Below, one piece after another: positions 7,069 through 12,307 of a stretch of 21,946 nucleotides of DNA (positions within the stretch are counted from its first letter, which is position 1; the number at the start of each line of letters is the position of its first letter). This DNA is from CAYPHA01 sp964410215 (GTDB lineage Bacteria; Calditrichota; Calditrichia; Calditrichales; CAYPHA01), in assembly GCA_964410215.1 (NCBI GenBank), contig CAYPHA010000072.1, forward strand, positions 1-21,946, written 5' to 3'. A program made the translations under genes and the position numbers. The notes beneath the pieces were generated by a model. That model was not told where the DNA came from and ran no database searches. It saw only the letters and a program-made list of their open reading frames with translations.

Positions 7069-7610
7069 AAAACCTCCGCCTCCCCCAACCCGGGATGCTG
7101 TTTATCCTTATCGGACAGAATGACGTCGATATGAGGCCATTTTATATGAATCTGCGAATCGTTCCAGATAATTCCCCGGTCCGACTCAGGCGCATATTCG
7201 GCAGTGACTTTATAATGAACCTCGGCTGTTTCACTGAGGGTAAGGAATCCGTGGGCAAAGCCGGGCGGAATATAGAGCATCTCATGCTTTTCGGCATCCA
7301 GTGTATGCCCCGTCCATTTCCCGAAATCGGAAGAATTTTTACGAATATCCACGGCTACATCGAAGATGGAACCGGCGATACAGCGCACCAGTTTGCCCTG
7401 GGCATGAGGCGGCAGCTGGTAGTGCAACCCGCGCAGTACACCCCGGGCCGAGCGAGAATGGTTATCCTGGACAAACCCATCCGGGATACCATTCTCCCGG
7501 AATTCTGATGCTTTATAGGATTCCAGGAAGAACCCGCGGTCATCACCGAAAATTTTCGGGGTGATGAGGATGACATCAGGTATTGCTGTTTTTTGAAAAG
7601 TAAAGGGCAT
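7035..7610 (-). CDS. rfbC: dTDP-4-dehydrorhamnose 3,5-epimerase
   Basis: A 191-residue RmlC-type cupin that epimerises dTDP-4-keto-6-deoxyglucose at C3 and C5, the third step of dTDP-L-rhamnose synthesis. It shows GDDRGFFLESY (22-32), the catalytic H63 in RGVLRGLHYQ, the core IFDVAVDIR, YIPPGFAHGF (113-122), Y133, and D169 in LSDKDKQHPGL, all as expected for active enzymes. Start: ATG at 7610 with GGAG upstream. The last nine residues (KKYKVQSTK) and the stop are encoded by a TTTGTAC heptamer array, a repeat-derived tail beyond the conserved domain. rfbA and rfbB follow on the same strand upstream, but they are separated by repeats and a GIY-YIG gene rather than tightly coupled. Confidence 0.95.
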   Translation of the reverse strand: MPFTFQKTAIPDVILITPKIFGDDRGFFLESYKASEFRENGIPDGFVQDNHSRSARGVLRGLHYQLPPHAQGKLVRCIAGSIFDVAVDIRKNSSDFGKWTGHTLDAEKHEMLYIPPGFAHGFLTLSETAEVHYKVTAEYAPESDRGIIWNDSQIHIKWPHIDVILSDKDKQHPGLGEAEVFNKKYKVQSTK

Positions 7611-7683
7611 GGATTACTCCGGTAAGTTCAGGGATCTTCACTCACAGCGTTTGCACTGTCCGCAATGACAGAGACAATCGTCG

Positions 7684-7730
7684 TGTCATCCCGGACCAAA
7701 TGAGCGCAGCGAATGTAGATCCGGGATCCA
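7684..7730. repeat. Half copy of TGTCATCC palindromic repeat
   Basis: Runs from TGTCATCCCGGACCAAATGA to GATCCGGGATCC, a single hairpin unit. It ends 6 nt before the GIY-YIG stop codon. Confidence 0.75.
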
Positions 7731-7735
7731 TTTTT

Positions 7736-8029
7736 TCAGTCATCTATCAAAGTAAAATATAAATCATTCCATTCAGGATTCATTTTTTCAATTAAATGTA
7801 GTTTCCATTCCCGCCGCCATCTTTTTAATCGCTTTTCCCTTAGAATAGCTGCTTGAATGTCCATATGATATTCGAAGTAAACAAGTTTAGTAAGATTATA
7901 TCGTCTTGTAAATCCTTCAATCTGACCATTCCTATGTTCTGCAATTCTCCTGACTAAATTATTAGTGACACCAATATAAAGCGTACCATTTCGTTTATTT
8001 GTGATGATATAAACATAATAGTTACCCAA
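7736..8029 (-). CDS. GIY-YIG nuclease family protein
   Basis: A small (97-residue) single-domain GIY-YIG protein of the UPF0213/YhbQ-like type. The N-terminus YYVYIITNKRNGTLYIGVTNNLVRR carries the YVYI...LYIG signature and the conserved arginine after TNN. The middle has EHRNGQIEGFTRRYNLTKLVYFEYH and then the ILREKRLKRWRREWKLHLIE helix typical of the group. Such proteins are common singletons in bacteria; their role in DNA structure processing is not established. No in-frame ATG is available at the N-terminus; TTG at 8029 is the best start, and no clear ribosome-binding site is seen. It sits between rfbC and rfbA, splitting the dTDP-sugar genes, and is more AT-rich than both, suggesting later insertion. 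Confidence 0.9.
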   Translation of the reverse strand: MGNYYVYIITNKRNGTLYIGVTNNLVRRIAEHRNGQIEGFTRRYNLTKLVYFEYHMDIQAAILREKRLKRWRREWKLHLIEKMNPEWNDLYFTLIDD

Positions 8030-8061
8030 TTCATTTGCCGTTATTAATCATTTAACAATTT

Positions 8062-8195
8062 TGTCATTCTGGACGGAATGTGCATACCTGTCAGGTTAGC
8101 AACGCCGTACAGGCGCGAATACCGACCTTGGATCTCATCCTTGGAGAACGAGATCCCGGATCTTCGCTCCTTTCAGTCGCTGCGTCCGGGATGAC
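8062..8195. repeat. Diverged double-palindrome repeat with a possible nested insert
   Basis: Begins TGTCATTCTGGACGGAATG and ends GTCCGGGATGACA. The left half is interrupted around 8087-8113 by CCTGTCAGG...CCGTACAGG, which may be a diverged member of the CGCCGGACAGG mini-insert family. Confidence 0.65.
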
Positions 8196-8443
8196 ATTGG
8201 CAGACTTTATGCCTCTGTGCCTTTGTCCCTTTGTACCTCTGTGCCTTTGNNNNNNNNNNNNNNNNNNNNNNNNNNNNNNNNNNNNNNNNNNNNNNNNNNN
8301 NNNNNNNNNNNNNNNNNNNNNNNNNNNNNNNNNNNNNNNNNNNNNNNNNCATTGGCAGACTTTATGCCTCTGTGCCTTTGTCCCTTTGTACCTCTGTGCC
8401 TTTGCCCCTTTGTCCCTCTGTGCCTTTGCCCCTTTGTCCCTTA
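8196..8443. repeat. 8-bp array (CCTCTGTG/CCTTTGTC units) spanning a scaffold gap
   Basis: Units such as CCTCTGTG, CCTTTGTC, CCTTTGTA and CCTTTGCC repeat in 8-nt register on both sides of the N run and end at the rfbA stop (8445). Together with 8062-8195 this fills the 415-nt spacer between the GIY-YIG gene and rfbA; no gene is seen in it. Confidence 0.8.
8250..8349. other. Assembly gap (100 N), probably an unmerged 55-nt contig overlap
   Basis: The 55 nt before the gap (8195-8249) and the 55 nt after it (8350-8404) are identical. A 100-N block between identical ends is typical of scaffolding of two contigs that actually overlap. Confidence 0.9.
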
Positions 8444-8444
8444 T

Positions 8445-9308
8445 TTACTTGATCAAGCCCAGCAGGTATTTTCCATAATTATTCTTCTTCAGCGGATCGG
8501 CCAGGCGTTCCAGCTGCACCGCATCGATATAACCCATCCGGTAGGCGATTTCTTCCACACAGCCGATTTTCAGTCCCTGCCGGTCTTCGATGGTTTTGAT
8601 AAACAGGGTTGCATCCACCAGCGATTCATGCGTGCCGGTGTCCAGCCAGGCGAATCCGCGTCCCATCAGTTCGACATTCAGTTCCCCCATCTCCAGGTAT
8701 CGCCGGTTGAGATCCGTGATCTCCAGCTCTCCCCGTTTAGACGGTTTCAGATTTACGGCCAGATCGATCACACGGTTATCATAGAAATATAGGCCGGTGA
8801 CGGCATAATTCGATTGTGGTTTTTCCGGTTTTTCTTCGATAGAAACGGCTTTACCGTCGTTATCGAATGCGACGACACCATAGCGCTGCGGATCCTTCAC
8901 ATAGTAACCAAACACGGTAGCGCCTTCTTCCCGGGACACGGCATTTTGAAGCCGTTCGGGCAATCCGTGTCCGAAAAAGATATTGTCACCCAGAATCAGG
9001 CTGACCCGGTCATCCCCAACGAATTCCTTTCCGATGATAAAGGCCTGGGCCAGCCCTTCGGGTTTGGGCTGCTGCGCATACTGAATATGGATGCCCCACT
9101 GCGAACCGTCTTCGAGCAATGTCCGGAACAGGGGCGCTTCATGCGGCGTAGTGATCACCAGGATATCCTTTATGCCGGCCAGCATCAGGGTCGACAGGGG
9201 GTAGTAGATCATCGGTTTATCGTATACCGGCAGCAGTTGCTTGCTGACAGCATGGGTGATGGGATAGAGCCGGGTACCGGAACCACCGGCGAGGATGATG
9301 GCTTTCAT
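8445..9308 (-). CDS. rfbA: Glucose-1-phosphate thymidylyltransferase
   Basis: A 287-residue RmlA enzyme making dTDP-glucose from dTTP and glucose-1-phosphate, the first step of dTDP-deoxysugar synthesis. It has the nucleotide loop AGGSGTRLYP (7-16), QPKPEGLAQAF (80-90), the metal-binding D108 in LGDNIFFG, EEKP (158-161), and D223 in WLDTGTHESL. Length and ends match E. coli/Pseudomonas RmlA. The ATG at 9308 is chosen because MKAIILAGG is the universal start; an in-frame ATG 20 codons upstream reads through repeat-like DNA. The 8-bp CCTTTGTC array starts directly behind the stop. It is on the same strand as rfbB, separated by a palindromic repeat. Confidence 0.97.
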   Translation of the reverse strand: MKAIILAGGSGTRLYPITHAVSKQLLPVYDKPMIYYPLSTLMLAGIKDILVITTPHEAPLFRTLLEDGSQWGIHIQYAQQPKPEGLAQAFIIGKEFVGDDRVSLILGDNIFFGHGLPERLQNAVSREEGATVFGYYVKDPQRYGVVAFDNDGKAVSIEEKPEKPQSNYAVTGLYFYDNRVIDLAVNLKPSKRGELEITDLNRRYLEMGELNVELMGRGFAWLDTGTHESLVDATLFIKTIEDRQGLKIGCVEEIAYRMGYIDAVQLERLADPLKKNNYGKYLLGLIK

Positions 9309-9362
9309 TAGCTGTCCTTTTGATTTAAAGTCTTCAGGGCTCAGATCGCATAAGCTGAACCT

Positions 9363-9470
9363 TGTCATCCCGGGCGGAATGAGCGTAAGCGAATGAAGAC
9401 CCGGGATCTCGTCACTTCAGAAAGAGATCCCGGATCTCCGTTCCCGATGGTCACTTCGTCCGGGATGACA
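9363..9470. repeat. Full double-palindrome repeat, inverted arrangement
   Basis: Here the half with GGGCGGAATGAGCG comes first and the GTCACTTCGTCC half last, the reverse of the 945 copy. It lies between rfbA and rfbB and ends GTCCGGGATGACA. Confidence 0.85.
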
Positions 9471-9513
9471 AACTTGATCCTTTTCCTTGTTGCTTGCACC
9501 TTCTTTACACCCC

Positions 9514-9533
9514 TTGATAGGGGGAATACGGCA
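9514..9533. repeat. C/G-tract repeat (CCCCTTGATAGGGGGAAT)
   Basis: A short member of the C-run/G-run family also found at 10319-10350, 10929-10962, 18135-18177, 19102-19160 and 21892-21912. It lies just downstream of rfbB. Confidence 0.6.
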
Positions 9534-9540
9534 CGTATTT

Positions 9541-9600
9541 TTAGCTATTCTCATTTGCTTCATCTGTGCCATCCGTGTCATCCGCGTTATCCGTGATCGC
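9541..9600. repeat. 9-bp array encoding the RfbB C-terminal tail
   Basis: On the minus strand the units are ACGGATAAC, GCGGATGAC, ACGGATGGC, ACAGATGAA and GCAAATGAG, 9 nt each, read as the acidic tail TDNADDTDGTDEANE and ending at the stop. Confidence 0.75.
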
Positions 9601-10773
9601 CTCTGTGGTTTTCTTCCCCAAACCCAAGCGCTCCAGCCGGTATTCCCCCGACAGGATCCGCTCGCACCAGTCCAGATTGTCCAGGTACCATTGCACGGTC
9701 GTGCGCATCCCCTCTTCAAAGGTCACCTCAGGCTGCCAGCCCAGTTCGTTTCGTATTTTCGTGGGATCAATGGCATAGCGCAGATCATGGCCGGGGCGGT
9801 CTTTGACGAAGGTGATCAGTGACTGGTGACTGGTAACTGATGACTGGGGATGTAATTCGTCCATCAGCCGGCAGATCGTTTCAACGACCTGCAGGTTCGT
9901 GCGTTCATTGTGCCCCCCGATGACGTAGGTCTCACCAAGGGTTCCCTGTTCCAGTACCGTGAGCAGTGCGCGGACATGGTCATCGACAAAGAGCCAGTCA
10001 CGGATGTTTTCCCCTTTACCGTAAACCGGTATCGGTTTGCCGTTCAGCGCATTCAGGATCACGACCGGAATCAGCTTTTCCGGAAACTGGTAGGGTCCGT
10101 AATTATTCGAGCAATTCGTTATGACTGCCGGAACATTGAAGGTATGATACCAGGCACGGACCAGGTGATCCGACGCGGCCTTGCTGGCCGAATAAGGCGA
10201 ATTGGGCTTATAGGCGGTTGTCTCACTGAAATGACCCTCTCTCCCAAGGGAGCCGTAGACCTCATCGGTGGATACGTGGAGGAAACGGAAGTCATTTTCA
10301 CTATCTCCATTTTCTGACACCCCCCTACCCCCCCTTGATAGGGGGGAATTCAGTCCCTGCAACCTGAGTTCTGAATTCTGACTTTTTTTCTTTTTTCCTT
10401 TTTCTTTTTTCTTCCCGAGATACTCTCGGGCAGCTTCCAGCAACGTATAGGTACCCATGATATTGGTATCCATGAAGTCTTTGGGGCCGTCGATGGAACG
10501 GTCAACATGGGATTCGGCCGCCATGTGCATTACGGCATCGGGCGTGTATTGGCTGAACAGGCTACTCACGGCATCACGATCGCAGATATCGACTTTCTCA
10601 AAATGATACCGTTCATCGCCAGCAACATGCTTCAGGGATTCCAGGTTTCCGGCATAGGTCAGTTTATCGACATTCACGACGGTATGCGCCGTGTTTTGTA
10701 TCAGGTAACGAACGAGCGCCGAACCTATAAAGCCCGCGCCGCCGGTTACTAAAATCGTTTTATTATCATTCAT
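9541..10773 (-). CDS. rfbB: dTDP-glucose 4,6-dehydratase carrying repeat-derived insertions
   Basis: An extended-SDR enzyme converting dTDP-glucose to dTDP-4-keto-6-deoxyglucose. Motifs: NAD-binding GGAGFIG (11-17), AAESHVDRSI (85-94), STDEVYG (168-174) with the catalytic T-D-E, catalytic Y194 and K198 in YSASK, and NCSNNYGPYQFPEKLIP. At 410 residues it is about 60 longer than usual (~340-355). The excess lies in three repeat-like stretches: residues ~121-159 (Lys-rich, then SQNSEL and NSPLSRGGRGV), ~308-320 (HPQSSVTSHQSLI) and the C-terminal ~390-410 (AITDNADDTDGTDEANENS). Each is coded by a repeat type seen elsewhere in spacers, and all keep the frame. The first lies in a loop that is length-variable in homologues, before the STDEVYG strand. 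The enzyme therefore could still be functional. Start: ATG at 10773. Confidence 0.95.
   Translation of the reverse strand: MNDNKTILVTGGAGFIGSALVRYLIQNTAHTVVNVDKLTYAGNLESLKHVAGDERYHFEKVDICDRDAVSSLFSQYTPDAVMHMAAESHVDRSIDGPKDFMDTNIMGTYTLLEAAREYLGKKKEKGKKKKSQNSELRLQGLNSPLSRGGRGVSENGDSENDFRFLHVSTDEVYGSLGREGHFSETTAYKPNSPYSASKAASDHLVRAWYHTFNVPAVITNCSNNYGPYQFPEKLIPVVILNALNGKPIPVYGKGENIRDWLFVDDHVRALLTVLEQGTLGETYVIGGHNERTNLQVVETICRLMDELHPQSSVTSHQSLITFVKDRPGHDLRYAIDPTKIRNELGWQPEVTFEEGMRTTVQWYLDNLDWCERILSGEYRLERLGLGKKTTEAITDNADDTDGTDEANENS
9815..9851. repeat. CAGTCAC-type heptamer array inside rfbB
   Basis: AGTGACT, GGTGACT, GGTAACT and GATGACT follow in 7-nt register. On the minus strand they encode QSSVTSHQSLI near residues 310-320. 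The same heptamer type is well known in cyanobacterial genomes. Confidence 0.75.
10297..10413. repeat. Composite of three repeat types inside rfbB
   Basis: From right to left it contains a GAAAAAA heptamer array (C at 10390, 10397, 10404, 10411), a GAACTCT-type array (10357-10382) and a C/G-tract repeat (10319-10350, ACACCCCCC...CTTGATAGGGGGG). The total of ~117 nt corresponds to 39 residues and preserves the frame. Confidence 0.8.
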
Positions 10774-10790
10774 GAAGTGGATCTCTTTTC

Positions 10791-10821
10791 AAGATTAAAG
10801 ATTAAAGACGAAAGATTAAAA
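10791..10821. repeat. GATTAAA-type heptamer array upstream of rfbB
   Basis: GATTAAA, GATTAAA, GACGAAA, GATTAAA in register, 18 nt upstream of the rfbB start. It opens a 511-nt gene-free spacer (10774-11284) that consists almost entirely of repeat modules. A G-rich stretch (TTAGGGGAGGGGGAGG) follows at 10825-10840. Confidence 0.75.
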
Positions 10822-10863
10822 TTTAGGGGAGGGGGAGGAAAAAGGCAAGAGGGGAAGAACTTA

Positions 10864-10905
10864 GAGCTCAGAATCCAGAACTCAGAAATCAGGATTCAGG
10901 TTTCA
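10864..10905. repeat. Six-unit GAACTCA-type heptamer array
   Basis: Consecutive units GAGCTCA, GAATCCA, GAACTCA, GAAATCA, GGATTCA, GGTTTCA, all matching GRNNYCA-like spacing and in perfect 7-nt register. Confidence 0.85.
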
Positions 10906-10928
10906 ACATGGCAGAAAACAGAAGGTTG

Positions 10929-10962
10929 AGCTCCCCCTTAGCAAAGGGGGGTGGGGGGATGT
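10929..10962. repeat. C/G-tract repeat
   Basis: CTCCCCCTTAGCAAAGGGGG followed by GTGGGGGG; an inverted C-run/G-run unit. An inverted relative at 19102-19160 carries a nested insert at the same internal position. Confidence 0.65.
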
Positions 10963-10968
10963 AAATGA

Positions 10969-11102
10969 GAGCTCAGAGCCCAGAACTCAGAAAGTGTCAT
11001 CCCGGACGAAGCGAACAGAGTGAGCGATGATCCGGGATCTCGTTTTTCAATGATGAGATCCCGGGTCTCCATTCGCTATCGCTCATTCCGCCCGGGATGA
11101 CA
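10969..11102. repeat. Heptamer arm plus 108-bp double palindrome, left bracket of mazEF
   Basis: GAGCTCA, GAGCCCA, GAACTCA, GAAAG lead straight into the TGTCATCC core at 10995-11102. The core differs at only 2 of 108 positions (11069, 11078) from the copy at 11884-11991 on the other side of mazEF, and has the same orientation. Confidence 0.9.
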
Positions 11103-11112
11103 ATGGGACGAT

Positions 11113-11146
11113 CACGTAAAACATGCAAACATCCCAAGGGATGACA
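11113..11146 (-). repeat. 35-bp repeat, inverted copy
   Basis: CACGT...CAAACATCCCAAGGGATGACA is the reverse complement form of the unit at 900-934 and 14319-14353. Confidence 0.6.
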
Positions 11147-11150
11147 TCCT

Positions 11151-11178
11151 GAACACTGAATCCCGAAACCTTAATTCT
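11151..11178. repeat. GAACTCT-type heptamer array
   Basis: GAACACT, GAATCCC, GAAACCT, TAATTCT in register. It ends the mosaic spacer; the AT-rich mazEF promoter region follows. Confidence 0.75.
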
Positions 11179-11224
11179 ACTTATGAATTAGTTCCTATTT
11201 TCGCATCATTTAAATATAGCATAC

Positions 11225-11258
11225 TTGCCAATTGGAGTATTTGTTTATACATTGTATA
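11225..11258 (+). promoter_or_regulatory. Probable mazEF promoter with operator-like palindrome
   Basis: TTGCCA at 11225-11230, a 17-nt spacer and TACATT at 11248-11253 resemble a housekeeping promoter. TATAC-ATT-GTATA at 11246-11258 is a perfect inverted repeat overlapping the -10 box, a plausible autoregulatory site for the MazE-MazF complex. Inferred from position and symmetry only. Confidence 0.4.
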
Positions 11259-11284
11259 CACTTTTATGCACCAATGGAGCAGGT

Positions 11285-11527
11285 ATGATACAGAAAATTC
11301 AAAAATGGGGAAACAGTCTGGCCGTGCGTCTTCCGAAATATATAACAGATTCACTTAAACTGAACAACGGCGCATCCGTAAAGATGTCCATTAAAGGAAA
11401 CACGGTGATTATTGAACCGGCTAAACCACATTATTATCGTTTAGAAGACCTCTTAAGCGACGTTTGTAAAGAAAATATTCATCAGGAGATCGATACCGGG
11501 CCTCCAACCGGAAATGAAGTATGGTAG
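11285..11527 (+). CDS. mazE: MazE-type antitoxin (AbrB/SpoVT fold)
   Basis: An 80-residue antitoxin. The N-terminal ~50 residues are the swapped-hairpin DNA-binding domain, with the family pattern IQKWGNSLAVRLPKYITDSL and VKMSIKGNTVIIEP. The C-terminal ~30 residues are acidic and flexible (DLLSDVCKENIHQEIDTGPP), as expected for the part that wraps the toxin dimer. It neutralises the adjacent MazF and represses the operon. The ATG at 11285 is chosen because the conserved domain begins there; an in-frame upstream ATG (11225) lies in the promoter. The gene overlaps mazF by 7 nt, giving strong translational coupling. The module lies between two nearly identical palindromic repeats. Confidence 0.95.
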   Translation: MIQKIQKWGNSLAVRLPKYITDSLKLNNGASVKMSIKGNTVIIEPAKPHYYRLEDLLSDVCKENIHQEIDTGPPTGNEVW

Positions 11528-11865
11528 GTTCTTCCCCTTACATTCCGGATCGTGGGGACCTCGTCTGGCTCGATTTCAGTCCGCAGGCGGGACACGAACA
11601 GGCCGGACGCCGACCAGCTCTGGTTATATCCCCCCAATCCTATAATCGAAAAGTCGGTCTGGCCCTTTTTTGTCCCGTAACCAATCAGAAAAAGGGTTAT
11701 CCCTTTGAAGTGGATCTTCCTGGTGAATACGCAATTCAGGGTGTCATTCTGGCCGATCATGTTAAAAATATGGACTGGAAAAAACGCAGAGCCGAATATA
11801 TAGTGAAGGTTTCAGATGCGGTTTTACAGGAGGTCCTTGGAAAATTGAGAGTGTTGGTCAGTTAG
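11521..11865 (+). CDS. mazF: MazF-type mRNA interferase toxin
   Basis: A 114-residue sequence-specific endoribonuclease, closely similar to E. coli MazF along its whole length: YIPDRGDLVWLDFSPQAGHEQAGRRPALVISP, then FCPVTNQKKGYPFEV and GVILADHVKNMDW. The positions equivalent to the E. coli active site (E24, R29, T52) are E26, R31 and T54, so the toxin should be active. It cleaves single-stranded mRNA in the cytoplasm when MazE is degraded. Its stop TAG (11863-11865) merges with the first GAGCTCA heptamer of the following composite repeat. Confidence 0.96.
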   Translation: MVGSSPYIPDRGDLVWLDFSPQAGHEQAGRRPALVISPQSYNRKVGLALFCPVTNQKKGYPFEVDLPGEYAIQGVILADHVKNMDWKKRRAEYIVKVSDAVLQEVLGKLRVLVS

Positions 11866-12029
11866 AGCTCAGAACTCAGAAAGTGTCATCCCGGACGAAG
11901 CGAACAGAGTGAGCGATGATCCGGGATCTCGTTTTTCAATGATGAGATCCCGGGTCTGCATTCGCTGTCGCTCATTCCGCCCGGGATGACAGTCTGGGCT
12001 CTGAGTTCTGAGCTCTTTCATCTGGGCTC
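11865..12029. repeat. Composite palindromic repeat with both heptamer arms, right bracket of mazEF
   Basis: Left arm GAGCTCA, GAACTCA, GAAAG; core at 11884-11991; right arm TGGGCTC, TGAGTTC, TGAGCTC, TTTCATC, TGGGCTC in 7-nt register. The arms are inverted relative to each other, giving a symmetric element. Confidence 0.88.
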
Positions 12030-12055
12030 TTCTTTGAAGGTGTGGAGATGAACTT

Positions 12056-12107
12056 ACCCAACCCGTTCCCCTCCCTGCCCGCATGGAGGGGCTGGGGGGG
12101 AAATTGG
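12056..12107. repeat. C/G-tract inverted repeat
   Basis: ACCCAA...CCCCTCC pairs with GGAGGGG...TTGGGT around a GCCCGCAT centre. Part of the 439-nt gene-free spacer 11866-12304, which is otherwise filled by the repeats listed here and an AT-rich stretch at 12170-12230 in which nothing is recognised. Confidence 0.6.
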
Positions 12108-12138
12108 GTGATAAAAAATAATTTTCGGATTTTTCGTT

Positions 12139-12166
12139 CTACAATCATATAACCGCTTCGCGGTTA
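12139..12166 (-). repeat. CCGCGAAGCGG hairpin module, left half, inverted
   Basis: On the minus strand TAACCGC-GAA-GCGGTTA is followed by TATGATTGTAG. It matches the modules at 14444-14473 and 20243-20272. Confidence 0.75.
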
Positions 12167-12231
12167 AACGCATTTGCCCCTAAATTGTAAACTATTTATA
12201 CCTGATACTTTTTTATCTTTCTTTTTTCACT

Positions 12232-12275
12232 TCGACTCCGCCCGTCTGATCGCCGGACAGGGGGGGGAATTCAGC
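12232..12275. repeat. CGCCGGACAGG mini-insert joined to a C/G-tract remnant
   Basis: GACTCCGCCCGTCTGAT followed by CGCCGGACAGG, joined directly to GGGGGGAATTCAG, which is the right end of the C/G-tract repeat seen intact at 10319-10350 (inverted-compatible flank). Confidence 0.55.
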
Positions 12276-12280
12276 AGTGC

Positions 12281-12307
12281 CATTTTGACTCTGAGATCTG
12301 AGTTCTA
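12281..12307. repeat. GAACTCT-type heptamers merging with the asnB stop
   Basis: TCTGAGA and TCTGAGT units; the asnB stop (TAG on the minus strand, 12305-12307) forms part of the unit TAGAACTCA. Confidence 0.7.

Noticed and set aside
8080..8792. Open frames running through the N gap
   Set aside because: They depend on unknown bases and on translation of the 8-bp array; no real protein similarity.
9393..9596. Short open frames reading RDPGSP...VTSSGMT in spacers (also near 831-1022, 8080-8200, 11869-12084, 18086-18415)
   Set aside because: They are translations of the TGTCATCC palindromic repeat itself, appear wherever a copy lies, and have no independent coding signal.
10297..10413. Possible intein or intron in rfbB
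   Set aside because: Only 39 residues, no splicing-motif residues, and the DNA is fully accounted for by local repeat families.
10825..10855. Possible G-quadruplex in TTAGGGGAGGGGGAGG and the following G runs
   Set aside because: Loops between the later G runs are long and irregular; position next to other repeats makes a specific function unsupported.
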